Of a stretch of DNA of 15,491 bases, positions 1-6,962 are shown piece after piece. Positions within the stretch are counted from its first letter, which is position 1, and the number at the start of each line of letters is the position of its first letter. The DNA comes from CAZBWS01 sp964495705 (GTDB lineage Bacteria > Pseudomonadota > Gammaproteobacteria > HTCC5015). The stretch spans positions 1 through 15,491 of the forward strand of contig CAZBWS010000059.1 of assembly GCA_964495705.1 (NCBI GenBank), given 5' to 3'. A program made the translations under genes and the position numbers. Below the pieces are notes generated by a model. The model worked only from the letters and a program-made list of their open reading frames with translations. It had not been told where the DNA came from and made no database searches.

Positions 1-2771
1 GTAATTAACGCCCTCACACCATCGAGCTTAATCACCGCATGTTCAATCGCTAACTCCGACTGGTCATATTTATCGCTTATCGCTTCAATTTCATCATCGC
101 GCACGCTGGGGTTAATGCTTTGTAAATAGCGTAGGCGCTCTACTTCGGGCTTTAGCTGCTTATCGAGCTTGTCTTTGGCCGCTTTAATGACATTGTCTTT
201 GGCACTATTAGCGACGGCTTGAGCTTGTAGGATCATTTTTTCTAGCAAGGGCTTTTGGCTGTCTATGATTTGTTTGGCGGTGTTGCGCTCAACTTTTTTA
301 ACTTGTGCCTTCACAGCGTTGAAGGGCAGTTGCTTGCTGACAAAGCGTAGCTGGTTGTCGATAACAATACGAAATAACTGGGGTGGCAAGTAGCGACCTA
401 GTTGTAGTGATTTTGGTGCAATGCTGTGCACAGTAAATAAACACTCTGTTAGCAATGTGCCCGCGGGGAATTCTGTACCCTCGATAGTGCCCAGTGCCGC
501 GTTGCCCATAGAACTGCTAAGTACTTGGTCAAAAGAGTCAGTAATGAGGGGGTGTTCCCAGGTTAGATATTTAAAGTCTTCATTACTCAAGGCCGTTTTA
601 CGATCAAGGGTGACAGTTACACCTTCGTCGCTGATGTCTTTAAAACCACCACGGTAATGACTGCTGGGGTTGAGTATATGGGTGTGGTCAGAGTGGTGAT
701 CCATATCGATGCCAAAGCCATCACAGGCCAGCTCTAGGTAGTAGTCTAGCTCGGCATAGTCATCATAGGATTCCAGCGCCTGTTTTAGCTTATCCGCATC
801 GTCTTTGCGGAAAGAACTTAGCTCTAGCAGGCGGTCACGGCCTTTTTCCAACTCCTCATTAATTTCTTCCAGGCGTTTTTGGGTAGCTGAAACGAGCTTG
901 TCGATAGCCATATTGTCGATGCTGTCTGTGTCGAGTAAGTCTTGCAGCTGGCCAGCAAATTCAGCGCGTAGAGCTGAGGCCGCAGGGCAGGTTTTCTCGA
1001 AAGAGTTAAGCCCTTCTTTGTACCAGCGGTATAGCACTTCTTCTTGGCCGCCGCTGATATAGGGTACGTGAATCTCAATGGTACTGTTTTGGCCAATACG
1101 GTCTAAGCGGCCGATACGCTGTTCCAATAGATCAGGGTTGGCGGGTAAATCTAGCAAGACTAGGTGATGGGCAAACTGGAAGTTGCGACCCTCAGAGCCA
1201 ATCTCTGAACAGACCAGGGCTTGTGCGCCCATATCTTCGGCGAACCATGCCGCTGCACGGTCGCGAGCCAGTAGACTGAGGTCTTCGTGGAAGGCGGCGC
1301 AGAGTACGCCAGCACCTAGGTGGAGCTTTTCCTCCAGAGCGAGTGCGGTTTCTTTTGCGGCACAGATAATCAGCGCTTTTTCTTTGTGACTTTTCAGCCA
1401 AGTGCTCAGCCATTCGATTTTTGCTGTTTGGTCAGCAAAGGCATAGTCGTGCATTAAGCGCGGTGGGAAGCCTTTGACGTGGGCGCGGGTATTGCGAAAT
1501 AGTACGCGTCCCGTACCGTGGCGGTCGACCAGTTCTTGTACCAGTTTGTGGCGGGTGTTGGCATCTTGTAGCTCGGCCAGAGCAGGCACATTCGGCTGCA
1601 TAGCTTGAATGCGGATATGCTGCTGGGCGTCAAGTTCCCCGTCTTGCAATAAGCTATCGATAGCTTCGGCGGCCTCGGCATACTGCTCTTCTTCCTTGAT
1701 AAAGGCTTCAAGGTTATTAAATCGAGAAGGATCTAATAGGCGCAGGCGAGCAAAGTGGCTGGCCACGCCCAGCTGTTCAGGTGTGGCGGTAAGCAGTAAT
1801 AGGCCAGGGGTGGCTTGGCTCAGTGCTTCAATTACGGCGTACTCTGGGCTGGCCTGTTCAGGTGACCACTGTAGGTGATGAGCTTCATCGACGATCAAGG
1901 TATCCCAGCCCGCCTCTATCGCTTTTTGAGCGTGAGCAGGGTTGTCCACTAACATGTCGAGGGTGCAGATGACCAGCTGCTCTGTGTGGAAGGGGTTTTC
2001 ATCTAGCTCGATGATTTCGTCCGTTTCCTCATCCAATGTGGTGAAAGTTTGTGCACAGCGCTCCGCATCAAAGATGGCGGGTTGCAGGTTAAAACGTCGC
2101 ATTAGCTCCAACACCCATTGGCTAACTAGGGCCTTGGGTACAACAATGAGGGCGCGCTTGGCCTGTTCGGTATGTAGCTGGTTGTGCAGAATTAATCCTG
2201 CTTCAATAGTTTTGCCCAGACCCACTTCGTCGGCTAGTAAAACGCGGGGGGCAGGGCGATTGCCTACTTCATTGGCGATATATAACTGGTGGGGAATAGT
2301 ATCAACCCGAGGACCAAGCAGGCCACGCACAGGACTTTGCTCTAAACGCCCTTGCTGGCGTAAGGTTTCATAACGCAGTTCAAAGGCCGCGTGGCGATCC
2401 AGCTGGTTAGTCAGTAAGCGATCTTGAGGTTGGTTGACTTGCATATCGTGGGCGAGGCGGGTTTCCATGACTGAGACCTGCTCGTCGTTGTCGATGCGGA
2501 TACCGTGATAGACAATCAATCCAGATTCTACCTCGGTCGATTCGATTTCAAATTCCCAGCCATCGCCTGATTTTACTTTTTCTCCAGCGCGAAAGTGTAC
2601 GCGACTTAAGGGGGCACTGTTACTGGCGTAGACGCGCTCTTCGTCAATCGCAAGATAGGCGACCTTGAGTACGCGGTTATCGACTTCGACAACCAAGCCT
2701 AAACCTAAATCGGGTTCAGCTTCCGAAATCCAGCGTTGTCCAAGGGCGTATGCAGAGGCAGATTGAGTCAT
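1..2771 (-). CDS. rapA: RNA polymerase-associated protein RapA (HepA), 3' end cut by window edge
   Basis: SWI2/SNF2-family ATPase that binds RNA polymerase and helps recycle it after transcription. Reading the minus strand from ATG at 2771 gives an unbroken frame of 923 codons to the left edge; E. coli RapA is 968 aa. The last visible residues (IKLDGVRALI) resemble the family's C-terminal end, so only a few codons are probably missing. Visible: N-terminal Tudor-like segment (GQRWISEAEPDLGLG, residues 11-25), Walker A DEVGLGKT (181-188), Walker B DEAHH (295-299), the TATPEQLG segment, and helicase motif VI QRIGRLDRIGQ. The C-terminal third matches the RapA-specific region rather than a generic Snf2 helicase. 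No clear Shine-Dalgarno precedes the ATG. It is monocistronic as far as seen, transcribed away from the gap and pseudogene region. Identity is from motifs and overall family recognition. Confidence 0.96.
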   Translation of the reverse strand, partial: MTQSASAYALGQRWISEAEPDLGLGLVVEVDNRVLKVAYLAIDEERVYASNSAPLSRVHFRAGEKVKSGDGWEFEIESTEVESGLIVYHGIRIDNDEQVSVMETRLAHDMQVNQPQDRLLTNQLDRHAAFELRYETLRQQGRLEQSPVRGLLGPRVDTIPHQLYIANEVGNRPAPRVLLADEVGLGKTIEAGLILHNQLHTEQAKRALIVVPKALVSQWVLELMRRFNLQPAIFDAERCAQTFTTLDEETDEIIELDENPFHTEQLVICTLDMLVDNPAHAQKAIEAGWDTLIVDEAHHLQWSPEQASPEYAVIEALSQATPGLLLLTATPEQLGVASHFARLRLLDPSRFNNLEAFIKEEEQYAEAAEAIDSLLQDGELDAQQHIRIQAMQPNVPALAELQDANTRHKLVQELVDRHGTGRVLFRNTRAHVKGFPPRLMHDYAFADQTAKIEWLSTWLKSHKEKALIICAAKETALALEEKLHLGAGVLCAAFHEDLSLLARDRAAAWFAEDMGAQALVCSEIGSEGRNFQFAHHLVLLDLPANPDLLEQRIGRLDRIGQNSTIEIHVPYISGGQEEVLYRWYKEGLNSFEKTCPAASALRAEFAGQLQDLLDTDSIDNMAIDKLVSATQKRLEEINEELEKGRDRLLELSSFRKDDADKLKQALESYDDYAELDYYLELACDGFGIDMDHHSDHTHILNPSSHYRGGFKDISDEGVTVTLDRKTALSNEDFKYLTWEHPLITDSFDQVLSSSMGNAALGTIEGTEFPAGTLLTECLFTVHSIAPKSLQLGRYLPPQLFRIVIDNQLRFVSKQLPFNAVKAQVKKVERNTAKQIIDSQKPLLEKMILQAQAVANSAKDNVIKAAKDKLDKQLKPEVERLRYLQSINPSVRDDEIEAISDKYDQSELAIEHAVIKLDGVRALI

Positions 2772-2859
2772 GTATTCATGTGCGTTGTTTTTTGGGGTGG
2801 GTATTTTAAGCTAGAGAAGCGGGAAGGGCACGGTGTTTTTTTAAGTGGTGAGGTCATAT

Positions 2860-2914
2860 TGGGTAATAAGTAGTGATCTCGTCTGAAAATGAAGAATTGA
2901 TTGTTTTATGTCAT
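2860..2914 (+). repeat. 55-bp direct repeat, left copy (contig-end overlap)
   Basis: Begins TGGGTAATAAGTAGTG and ends TTTTATGTCAT right at the first N. It is identical over all 55 bases to 3015-3069. The likely reading is an unmerged contig overlap of k-mer size, not a biological repeat. Confidence 0.95.
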
Positions 2915-3014
2915 NNNNNNNNNNNNNNNNNNNNNNNNNNNNNNNNNNNNNNNNNNNNNNNNNNNNNNNNNNNNNNNNNNNNNNNNNNNNNNNNNNNNNN
3001 NNNNNNNNNNNNNN
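2915..3014. other. Assembly gap of exactly 100 N
   Basis: A run of exactly 100 Ns, the conventional placeholder for a gap of unknown size. Both edges carry the same 55 bases, so the two contigs appear to overlap rather than to be separated by missing sequence. Confidence 0.98.
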
Positions 3015-3069
3015 TGGGTAATAAGTAGTGATCTCGTCTGAAAATGAAGAATTGATTGTTTTATGTCAT
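3015..3069 (+). repeat. 55-bp direct repeat, right copy (contig-end overlap)
   Basis: Starts at the first base after the Ns and repeats 2860-2914 exactly. The sequence then continues into poly-T runs that may have broken the assembly. Confidence 0.95.
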
Positions 3070-3089
3070 AGTTTTTTTTGGTTTTTTGC

Positions 3090-3108
3090 GATAATGACTA
3101 TCATTTTT
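3090..3108 (+). promoter_or_regulatory. Fur-box-like operator
   Basis: GATAATGACTATCATTTTT matches the classical 19-bp Fur box (GATAATGATAATCATTATC) at 15 of 19 positions and has a symmetrical core, AATGA-CTA-TCATT. It lies about 27 bases upstream of the broken solute-binding gene and could also be read from the rapA side. Fur is the ferric uptake repressor, so this would suggest iron-responsive expression of the former gene. This is motif resemblance only. Confidence 0.45.
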
Positions 3109-3134
3109 ATTAACATGCTCTATATAGTCATACT

Positions 3135-3642
3135 ATGGAAGCAAATTCAATCTGGCAATGGCTGCCTCTATTTTTCTGTCTCTGGGTGGCAGCGCCTGCC
3201 TATTCTGAGGAGCCTCATTTCGAGCTCTCAACATTAGAGTGGCCACCTTATATTAGCCCAAGCATTAAGAATGACGGTTATGTCGCGAAATTGGTTACTC
3301 GAGCGTTTGAATTGGGCAATGGTAATGTGAACTACACCTTTTTGCCTTGGGCAAGGGCGCTATTGAGTGTTAAAAAAGCGTGTGGATATTGTTTTTATTG
3401 ATAAGTTGGTAGCCATGGAAATTATCAACACAAGTATCCCTGAGTTGCGAGATAAGGTTGAAATGGTGCACCCTGTGTTGGCACATAAGTCACTTCATGT
3501 AGCATTTTCAAAACAACACCCTGACCATAAGCGTGCTTTAGCGGTCTTTAACCGTGGATTGGCTGAGTTAAAACGCAGCAGAGAGCTTGGCGCTTTGCTC
3601 AATGAGTTTGGTATACCCGAATCCCACATCCACTCTGAGTGA
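3135..3642 (+). pseudogene. Degraded periplasmic solute-binding protein (SBP_bac_3-like), internal deletion plus frame break
   Basis: The first part (3135-3401) has a signal peptide (hydrophobic core LPLFFCLWVAAPAYS) followed by ELSTLEWPPYISPS, GYVAKLVTRAFE and LPWARALLSVKK, the usual start of polar-amino-acid-type solute-binding proteins. The second part, in another frame from about 3370 to 3642, gives KKRVDIVFIDKLVAMEIINTS and a C-terminal lobe ending LNEFGIPESHIHSE. Intact relatives are about 240-250 aa; here the two parts sum to about 168 aa, and the segment between PWARAL and the RVD..DKL strand (roughly 70 residues) is absent. Removing one A from the AAAAAA run at 3373-3378 would join the frames. 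Deletion between similar V/L-KK coding stretches is the simplest explanation. No Shine-Dalgarno is visible before 3135; downstream fumA is unrelated. Confidence 0.75.
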
Positions 3643-3670
3643 AATGATTTTCAACGTAATTTAATTCATT

Positions 3671-3695
3671 CGCCGCTGGGAAGCGGCTCCTACAG
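3671..3695 (-). repeat. REP-like hairpin element
   Basis: On the minus strand this reads CTGTAGGAGCC followed by a hairpin: GCCGCT (3672-3677), loop GGGA, AGCGGC (3682-3687). A GTAGGAGC head plus a GC-rich hairpin is typical of the REP sequences scattered in Pseudomonas and related gammaproteobacteria and mobilised by RAYT transposases. Only one copy is seen in this window. Confidence 0.6.
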
Positions 3696-3705
3696 GCTCT
3701 ATAAT
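3677..3705 (+). promoter_or_regulatory. Possible sigma-70 promoter for fumA
   Basis: A perfect -10 hexamer TATAAT (3700-3705) lies 17 bases after a poor -35, TGGGAA (3677-3682), which sits inside the REP-like hairpin. The start point would be near 3712, leaving a leader of about 35 bases before fumA. The weak -35 keeps confidence low. Confidence 0.4.
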
Positions 3706-3745
3706 ATCATCATTATATAAAACGACTGTAGATAGAGGCCCAGCC

Positions 3746-5266
3746 ATGACGGTAATCCGCCAGGACGATTTAATTCAAAGTGTCACCGACGCACTGCAAT
3801 TTATATCTTATTATCACCCTAAAGATTTTGTAGATGCTGTCTACGCTGCTTATCAGCGTGAAGAAAGCCCTGCTGCCAAGGCCGCAATGCAGCAAATTCT
3901 CGTTAATTCACGCATGTGTGCTGAGGGACGTCGTCCTATCTGCCAAGACACCGGTATCGTTACCGTGTTTATTGAAATCGGTATGGACGTGCAATGGGAT
4001 GCAAAACTATCGGTTGAAGATATGATCAATGAAGGTGTGCGCCGCGCCTATAATCACCCTGATAATATTTTGCGTGCCTCAATTTTGGCAGACCCTGCGG
4101 GAAAGCGTATTAATACCAAAGATAATACGCCTGCGGTGATTAATATGAAGGTTGTAGCGGGTAATACGGTTGATGTACGCGTGGCAGCCAAGGGTGGCGG
4201 TTCTGAGGCTAAGTCTAAGTTCGCCATGCTCAACCCTTCTGATGATATTGTTGAATGGGTGCTGAAAATGGTGCCGACGATGGGCGCGGGTTGGTGCCCA
4301 CCGGGCATATTAGGTATCGGCATTGGTGGCACGGCAGACAAGGCCATGAACTTGGCCAAAGAAGCTTGCATGGAGTCTATTAATATTAATGAGCTGATTG
4401 AGCGTGGCCCACAAAATAAAGTGGAAGAGTTGCGCTTAGAGATTTTCGAAAAAGTTAACGGTCTAGGTATTGGTGCTCAGGGCTTGGGTGGTTTAACGAC
4501 GGTTCTAGATGTACAGATCATGGACTACCCCACCCACGCAGCGAACAAGCCCGTGGCAATGATTCCTAACTGTGCAGCCACACGCCATGCTCACTTTGTA
4601 CTAGATGGCTCGGGTGCTGCAGAGTTGACGCCGCCGAAGCTAGAAGATTGGCCAGTGATCTCACAGGATGCAGGCAGTGATAGTGTTAAGCGTGTAAATT
4701 TAGATACGGTGACACCTGAAGAAGCTCAAACGTGGCAGCCTGGTGATACTTTGTTACTGAGCGGTACTATGTTGACCGGCCGTGATGCGGCACACAAGCG
4801 CATGGTGGATATGATTGCCAATGGCGAAGAGTTGCCCGTTGATTTTAAAGGCAAGTTTATCTACTACGTAGGCCCTGTCGATCCAGTGCGCGACGAAGTC
4901 GTTGGACCAGCAGGCCCGACCACAGCAACACGCATGGATAAGTTTACCGAGACAATGTTGGCTGAGACAGGCTTGCTAGGCATGATCGGTAAAGCGGAGC
5001 GCGGCCCTATCGCTCGCGAAGCGATTGCGAAGCACAAGGCGGTTTATTTGATGGCCGTGGGCGGTGCTGCTTACCTAGTGTCTAAGGCCATTAAAGCCTC
5101 TAAGATCGTTGGATTTGAAGACTTGGGTATGGAAGCCATTCACGAGTTTGTGGTCGAAGATATGCCAGTTACAGTAGCGGTGGATGCAACGGGTGAGTCT
5201 GTGCATCAAACAGCGCCGAAAATTTGGCAGCAAAAGATTGGCAAGATCCCTGTCGTAACTGAGTAG
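3746..5266 (+). CDS. fumA: Fumarate hydratase, class I ([4Fe-4S] type)
   Basis: Reversible hydration of fumarate to L-malate in the TCA cycle, cytoplasmic. 506 aa, matching the roughly 507-aa Pseudomonas-type class I fumarase and shorter than E. coli FumA (548). The alpha part (about 1-290) carries the three cluster cysteines in their expected motifs: C66 in RPICQDTG, C184 in GWCPPG and C276 in PNCAATRHAHF; their spacing (118 and 92) agrees with structurally known class I enzymes. The beta part (about 320-500) has DTLLLSGTMLTGRDAAHKRM, YYVGPVDP, GPTTATRMD and the GFEDLGMEAIHEF segment. Start ATG 3746 is supported by AGAGG at 3734-3738 with 7-base spacing. Single gene, convergent with the small TPR-like gene; no convincing terminator follows it. 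Class I enzymes are oxygen- and iron-sensitive, so the Fur-like site 640 bases upstream is a curiosity but lies before a different gene. Confidence 0.97.
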   Translation: MTVIRQDDLIQSVTDALQFISYYHPKDFVDAVYAAYQREESPAAKAAMQQILVNSRMCAEGRRPICQDTGIVTVFIEIGMDVQWDAKLSVEDMINEGVRRAYNHPDNILRASILADPAGKRINTKDNTPAVINMKVVAGNTVDVRVAAKGGGSEAKSKFAMLNPSDDIVEWVLKMVPTMGAGWCPPGILGIGIGGTADKAMNLAKEACMESININELIERGPQNKVEELRLEIFEKVNGLGIGAQGLGGLTTVLDVQIMDYPTHAANKPVAMIPNCAATRHAHFVLDGSGAAELTPPKLEDWPVISQDAGSDSVKRVNLDTVTPEEAQTWQPGDTLLLSGTMLTGRDAAHKRMVDMIANGEELPVDFKGKFIYYVGPVDPVRDEVVGPAGPTTATRMDKFTETMLAETGLLGMIGKAERGPIAREAIAKHKAVYLMAVGGAAYLVSKAIKASKIVGFEDLGMEAIHEFVVEDMPVTVAVDATGESVHQTAPKIWQQKIGKIPVVTE

Positions 5267-5338
5267 TTGCTAGTAAGTGCCTTATCGGCATGTCGCTTAA
5301 ATGGTGAAATACACTCCTCTTTATAGGGGAGGTAGGTA

Positions 5339-5734
5339 TTAAGCGGCATATACCTTCCTCATTACCGGCTTACGCGAGAATAAATCGCTGTGGTTTCTAT
5401 AAAACTTTAATAAGTCATCATAGGTTTTTTCGCTAGAGCGCTGTGCGTCTTCACGCAAGTGATCGGTGGTTTGCGGCGCTTCTGCTAGGCGGATAACGGT
5501 CTTATGTGACTGTTCTAGGTGTTCTTTGGCAAAATTTTGCAAATCTAGTTTTAAATAAATATTTGCTAAGTTGCGCTGGCTTAATATAAATACGGTCAGT
5601 GAATTTTGTTTTTCATTGCTGAGCATTAGCTCTGCAATTTTCAGCGCACTTTTTGATTGTTCCAAAGCAGCAGCTAACTGACCTTCTGACAACAGTTGCT
5701 TTGCCATATCGGTATTTTTTTTCCAGTTTTCCAA
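5339..5734 (-). CDS. Small TPR-like helical protein of unknown function (TTG start)
   Basis: 131 aa, predicted soluble and mostly helical, with no signal peptide. Two tandem helix pairs resemble tetratricopeptide repeats: AKQLLSEGQLAAALEQSKSA (about 11-30) and LANIYLKLDLQNFAKEHLEQ (about 55-74). The tail is basic (FSRKPVMRKVYAA). The start is TTG at 5732-5734: a strong GGGAGG (minus strand, complement of CCTCCC at 5742-5747) lies 7 bases upstream; the next in-frame ATG (residue 10) has no comparable site. It lies downstream of hemA-prfA on the same strand, but 149 bases and a large palindrome separate it from prfA and it has its own candidate promoter, so it is probably an independent unit. 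I do not recognise an orthologue; a scaffold or interaction role is inference from the repeat fold only. Confidence 0.75.
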   Translation of the reverse strand: MENWKKNTDMAKQLLSEGQLAAALEQSKSALKIAELMLSNEKQNSLTVFILSQRNLANIYLKLDLQNFAKEHLEQSHKTVIRLAEAPQTTDHLREDAQRSSEKTYDDLLKFYRNHSDLFSRKPVMRKVYAA

Positions 5735-5769
5735 TTTCGTGCCTCCCTCGCTAGTTTAGAGGAGCTATA

Positions 5770-5797
5770 ATTTTAACTCGGTGTGGTAGTCGGTAAA
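5770..5797 (-). promoter_or_regulatory. Candidate sigma-70 promoter for the small TPR-like gene
   Basis: On the minus strand TTTACC (5792-5797) and TAAAAT (5770-5775) are separated by 16 bases: 4/6 and 5/6 matches to consensus. The leader would be about 30 bases, ending in the strong GGGAGG site before the TTG start. Confidence 0.4.
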
Positions 5798-5846
5798 GGC
5801 ATTTTATCGGTACAAAATAGTTGCTTTGTCTGTTGTTGCCTTACTT

Positions 5847-5874
5847 AGCCTATCCGCATTAATGCGGATAGGCT
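5847..5874. repeat. Perfect 28-bp palindrome downstream of prfA
   Basis: AGCCTATCCGCATT followed by its exact reverse complement: 14 + 14 bases with no spacer. It starts 9 bases past the prfA stop. Neither strand has a following T-run, so it is not a canonical intrinsic terminator, though it would fold in RNA. The outer arms (GCCTATCCGC / GCGGATAGGC) recur at 15226-15260 after ychF, suggesting a dispersed intergenic element. Confidence 0.85.
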
Positions 5875-5883
5875 GTCAAAGGC

Positions 5884-6960
5884 TTATTCTGCCAGTGCAG
5901 CCAACTGATCCGCCTGGTATTCCGACGTCAGTGGGTCAATCACCTGCGCCAAACCGCCCTGCATAACTTCATCCAACTTATAGAGTGTTAAATTGATGCG
6001 GTGGTCTGTTACACGGCCTTGGGGATAGTTGTAAGTGCGGATACGGTCTGAGCGATCGCCGGTACCCACTAATGATTTACGCTCGGCGGCTTGCTCATTC
6101 ATTTGCTTGTCGTATTCTATCTGATAGATACGTGAGGCTAGCAAGGTCATCGCTGCGGCCTTATTCTTATGTTGTGAACGCTGGTCTTGGCATTCAACAA
6201 CAATACCTGTTGGTACGTGGGTTAAGCGAATAGCAGAGTCGGTTTTGTTCACGTGTTGACCACCAGCGCCCGAGGCTCGGAAGGTGTCAATGCGAAGGTC
6301 GGCTGGGTTGATGGTAACCTCTTCAACGTCGTCAATTTCAGGCATGATCACTACAGTAGCTGCCGACGTATGTACACGGCCTTGGGATTCAGTTTCAGGC
6401 ACGCGCTGTACACGGTGAGCCCCCGATTCAAATTTAAGCTTGGAATAAGCACCGTGGCCGACAATACGAGCAATGACTTCACGGTAGCCGCCGTGTTCTC
6501 CGGTGCTTTCAGAGGTAACTTCCACTTTCCACTTTTGGGTTTCTGCATAGCGTGTATACATGCGCAGCAAGTCACCTGCAAAAATGGCCGCTTCATCGCC
6601 GCCGGTTCCTGCGCGAATTTCTAGGAAGATATTGCTGTCATCATGGGGGTCTGTCGGCAGCAATAAAATTTGCAGCTCTTTTTCCAATCCTTCGATAGCG
6701 GCATTGGCACTTTTTATCTCATCTTGAGCCATTTCCTTCATGTCAGGGTCATCTAGCATTTCCTTAGCGGTGTCTAGATTGTCCTGTTCAACGATGAAGT
6801 TTTTGAAGGTGACGGTGACGGGTTCTAAGTCAGAGTATTCCTTAGAAAGTTCGCGGAAGCGGTTTTGGTCGCCAATAACATCGGGGTCGGAGAGTAGCAT
6901 GGCTACTTCTTCATGACGCTCTACGAGGTTTTCTAGTTTACTGCGTATGGAGTCTTTCAT
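5884..6960 (-). CDS. prfA: Peptide chain release factor 1 (RF1)
   Basis: Class I release factor that reads UAA and UAG and triggers peptidyl-tRNA hydrolysis on the ribosome. 358 aa against 360 in E. coli. The codon-recognition tripeptide PxT is present as PET (188-190, in RVPETESQGRVHTS), which distinguishes RF1 from RF2 (SPF). The catalytic GGQ is at 233-235 in RASGAGGQHVNKTDSAIRL, the context methylated by PrmC. The N-terminal helical domain (1-100) and the GTGGDEAAIF segment (118-127) are normal. The ATG lies 2 bases beyond the hemA stop with no good Shine-Dalgarno, so translation is probably coupled to hemA. The usual downstream partner prmC is not here; a palindrome and an unrelated gene follow. 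Confidence 0.97.
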   Translation of the reverse strand: MKDSIRSKLENLVERHEEVAMLLSDPDVIGDQNRFRELSKEYSDLEPVTVTFKNFIVEQDNLDTAKEMLDDPDMKEMAQDEIKSANAAIEGLEKELQILLLPTDPHDDSNIFLEIRAGTGGDEAAIFAGDLLRMYTRYAETQKWKVEVTSESTGEHGGYREVIARIVGHGAYSKLKFESGAHRVQRVPETESQGRVHTSAATVVIMPEIDDVEEVTINPADLRIDTFRASGAGGQHVNKTDSAIRLTHVPTGIVVECQDQRSQHKNKAAAMTLLASRIYQIEYDKQMNEQAAERKSLVGTGDRSDRIRTYNYPQGRVTDHRINLTLYKLDEVMQGGLAQVIDPLTSEYQADQLAALAE

Positions 6961-6962
6961 TT

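Larger units (their letters stand above)
2772..3134. other. Intergenic region between rapA and the broken solute-binding gene, containing a scaffold gap
   Basis: This 363-base stretch has no convincing gene. It holds the start-proximal upstream region of rapA (minus strand), two identical 55-bp sequences flanking 100 Ns, poly-T runs at about 3072-3086, and a Fur-box-like palindrome. If the gap is false (see the repeat entries), the true spacer is only about 208 bases. A TAAAAT hexamer on the minus strand (2803-2808) could be a -10 for rapA, but no matching -35 is visible. Confidence 0.8.

Noticed and set aside
790..801. TTATCCGCATC shared by rapA and hemA (about 8018), similar to the palindrome arms
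   Set aside because: Both encode the residues Asp-Ala-Asp-Lys on the minus strand in unrelated proteins; lacks the full arm and the inverted partner, so chance codon use.
1942..2373. 143-codon plus-strand open frame opposite rapA, with other frames at 421-657, 805-1062 and 1609-1878
   Set aside because: All lie antisense to the intact rapA frame, have low-complexity Ser/Arg-rich composition and no family resemblance.
3028..3237. 69-codon hydrophobic open frame after the N gap
   Set aside because: It arises from poly-T tracts, starts in the duplicated 55-bp contig end and overlaps the better-supported solute-binding frame.
5314..5331. Weak hairpin CTCCTC/GGGGAG between fumA and the small TPR-like gene
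   Set aside because: Six pairs including a G-T, no T-run on either strand; not enough to call a terminator.
6253..6624. 123-codon plus-strand open frame opposite prfA
   Set aside because: Shadow of the clear RF1 coding sequence; no ribosome site or recognisable domain.
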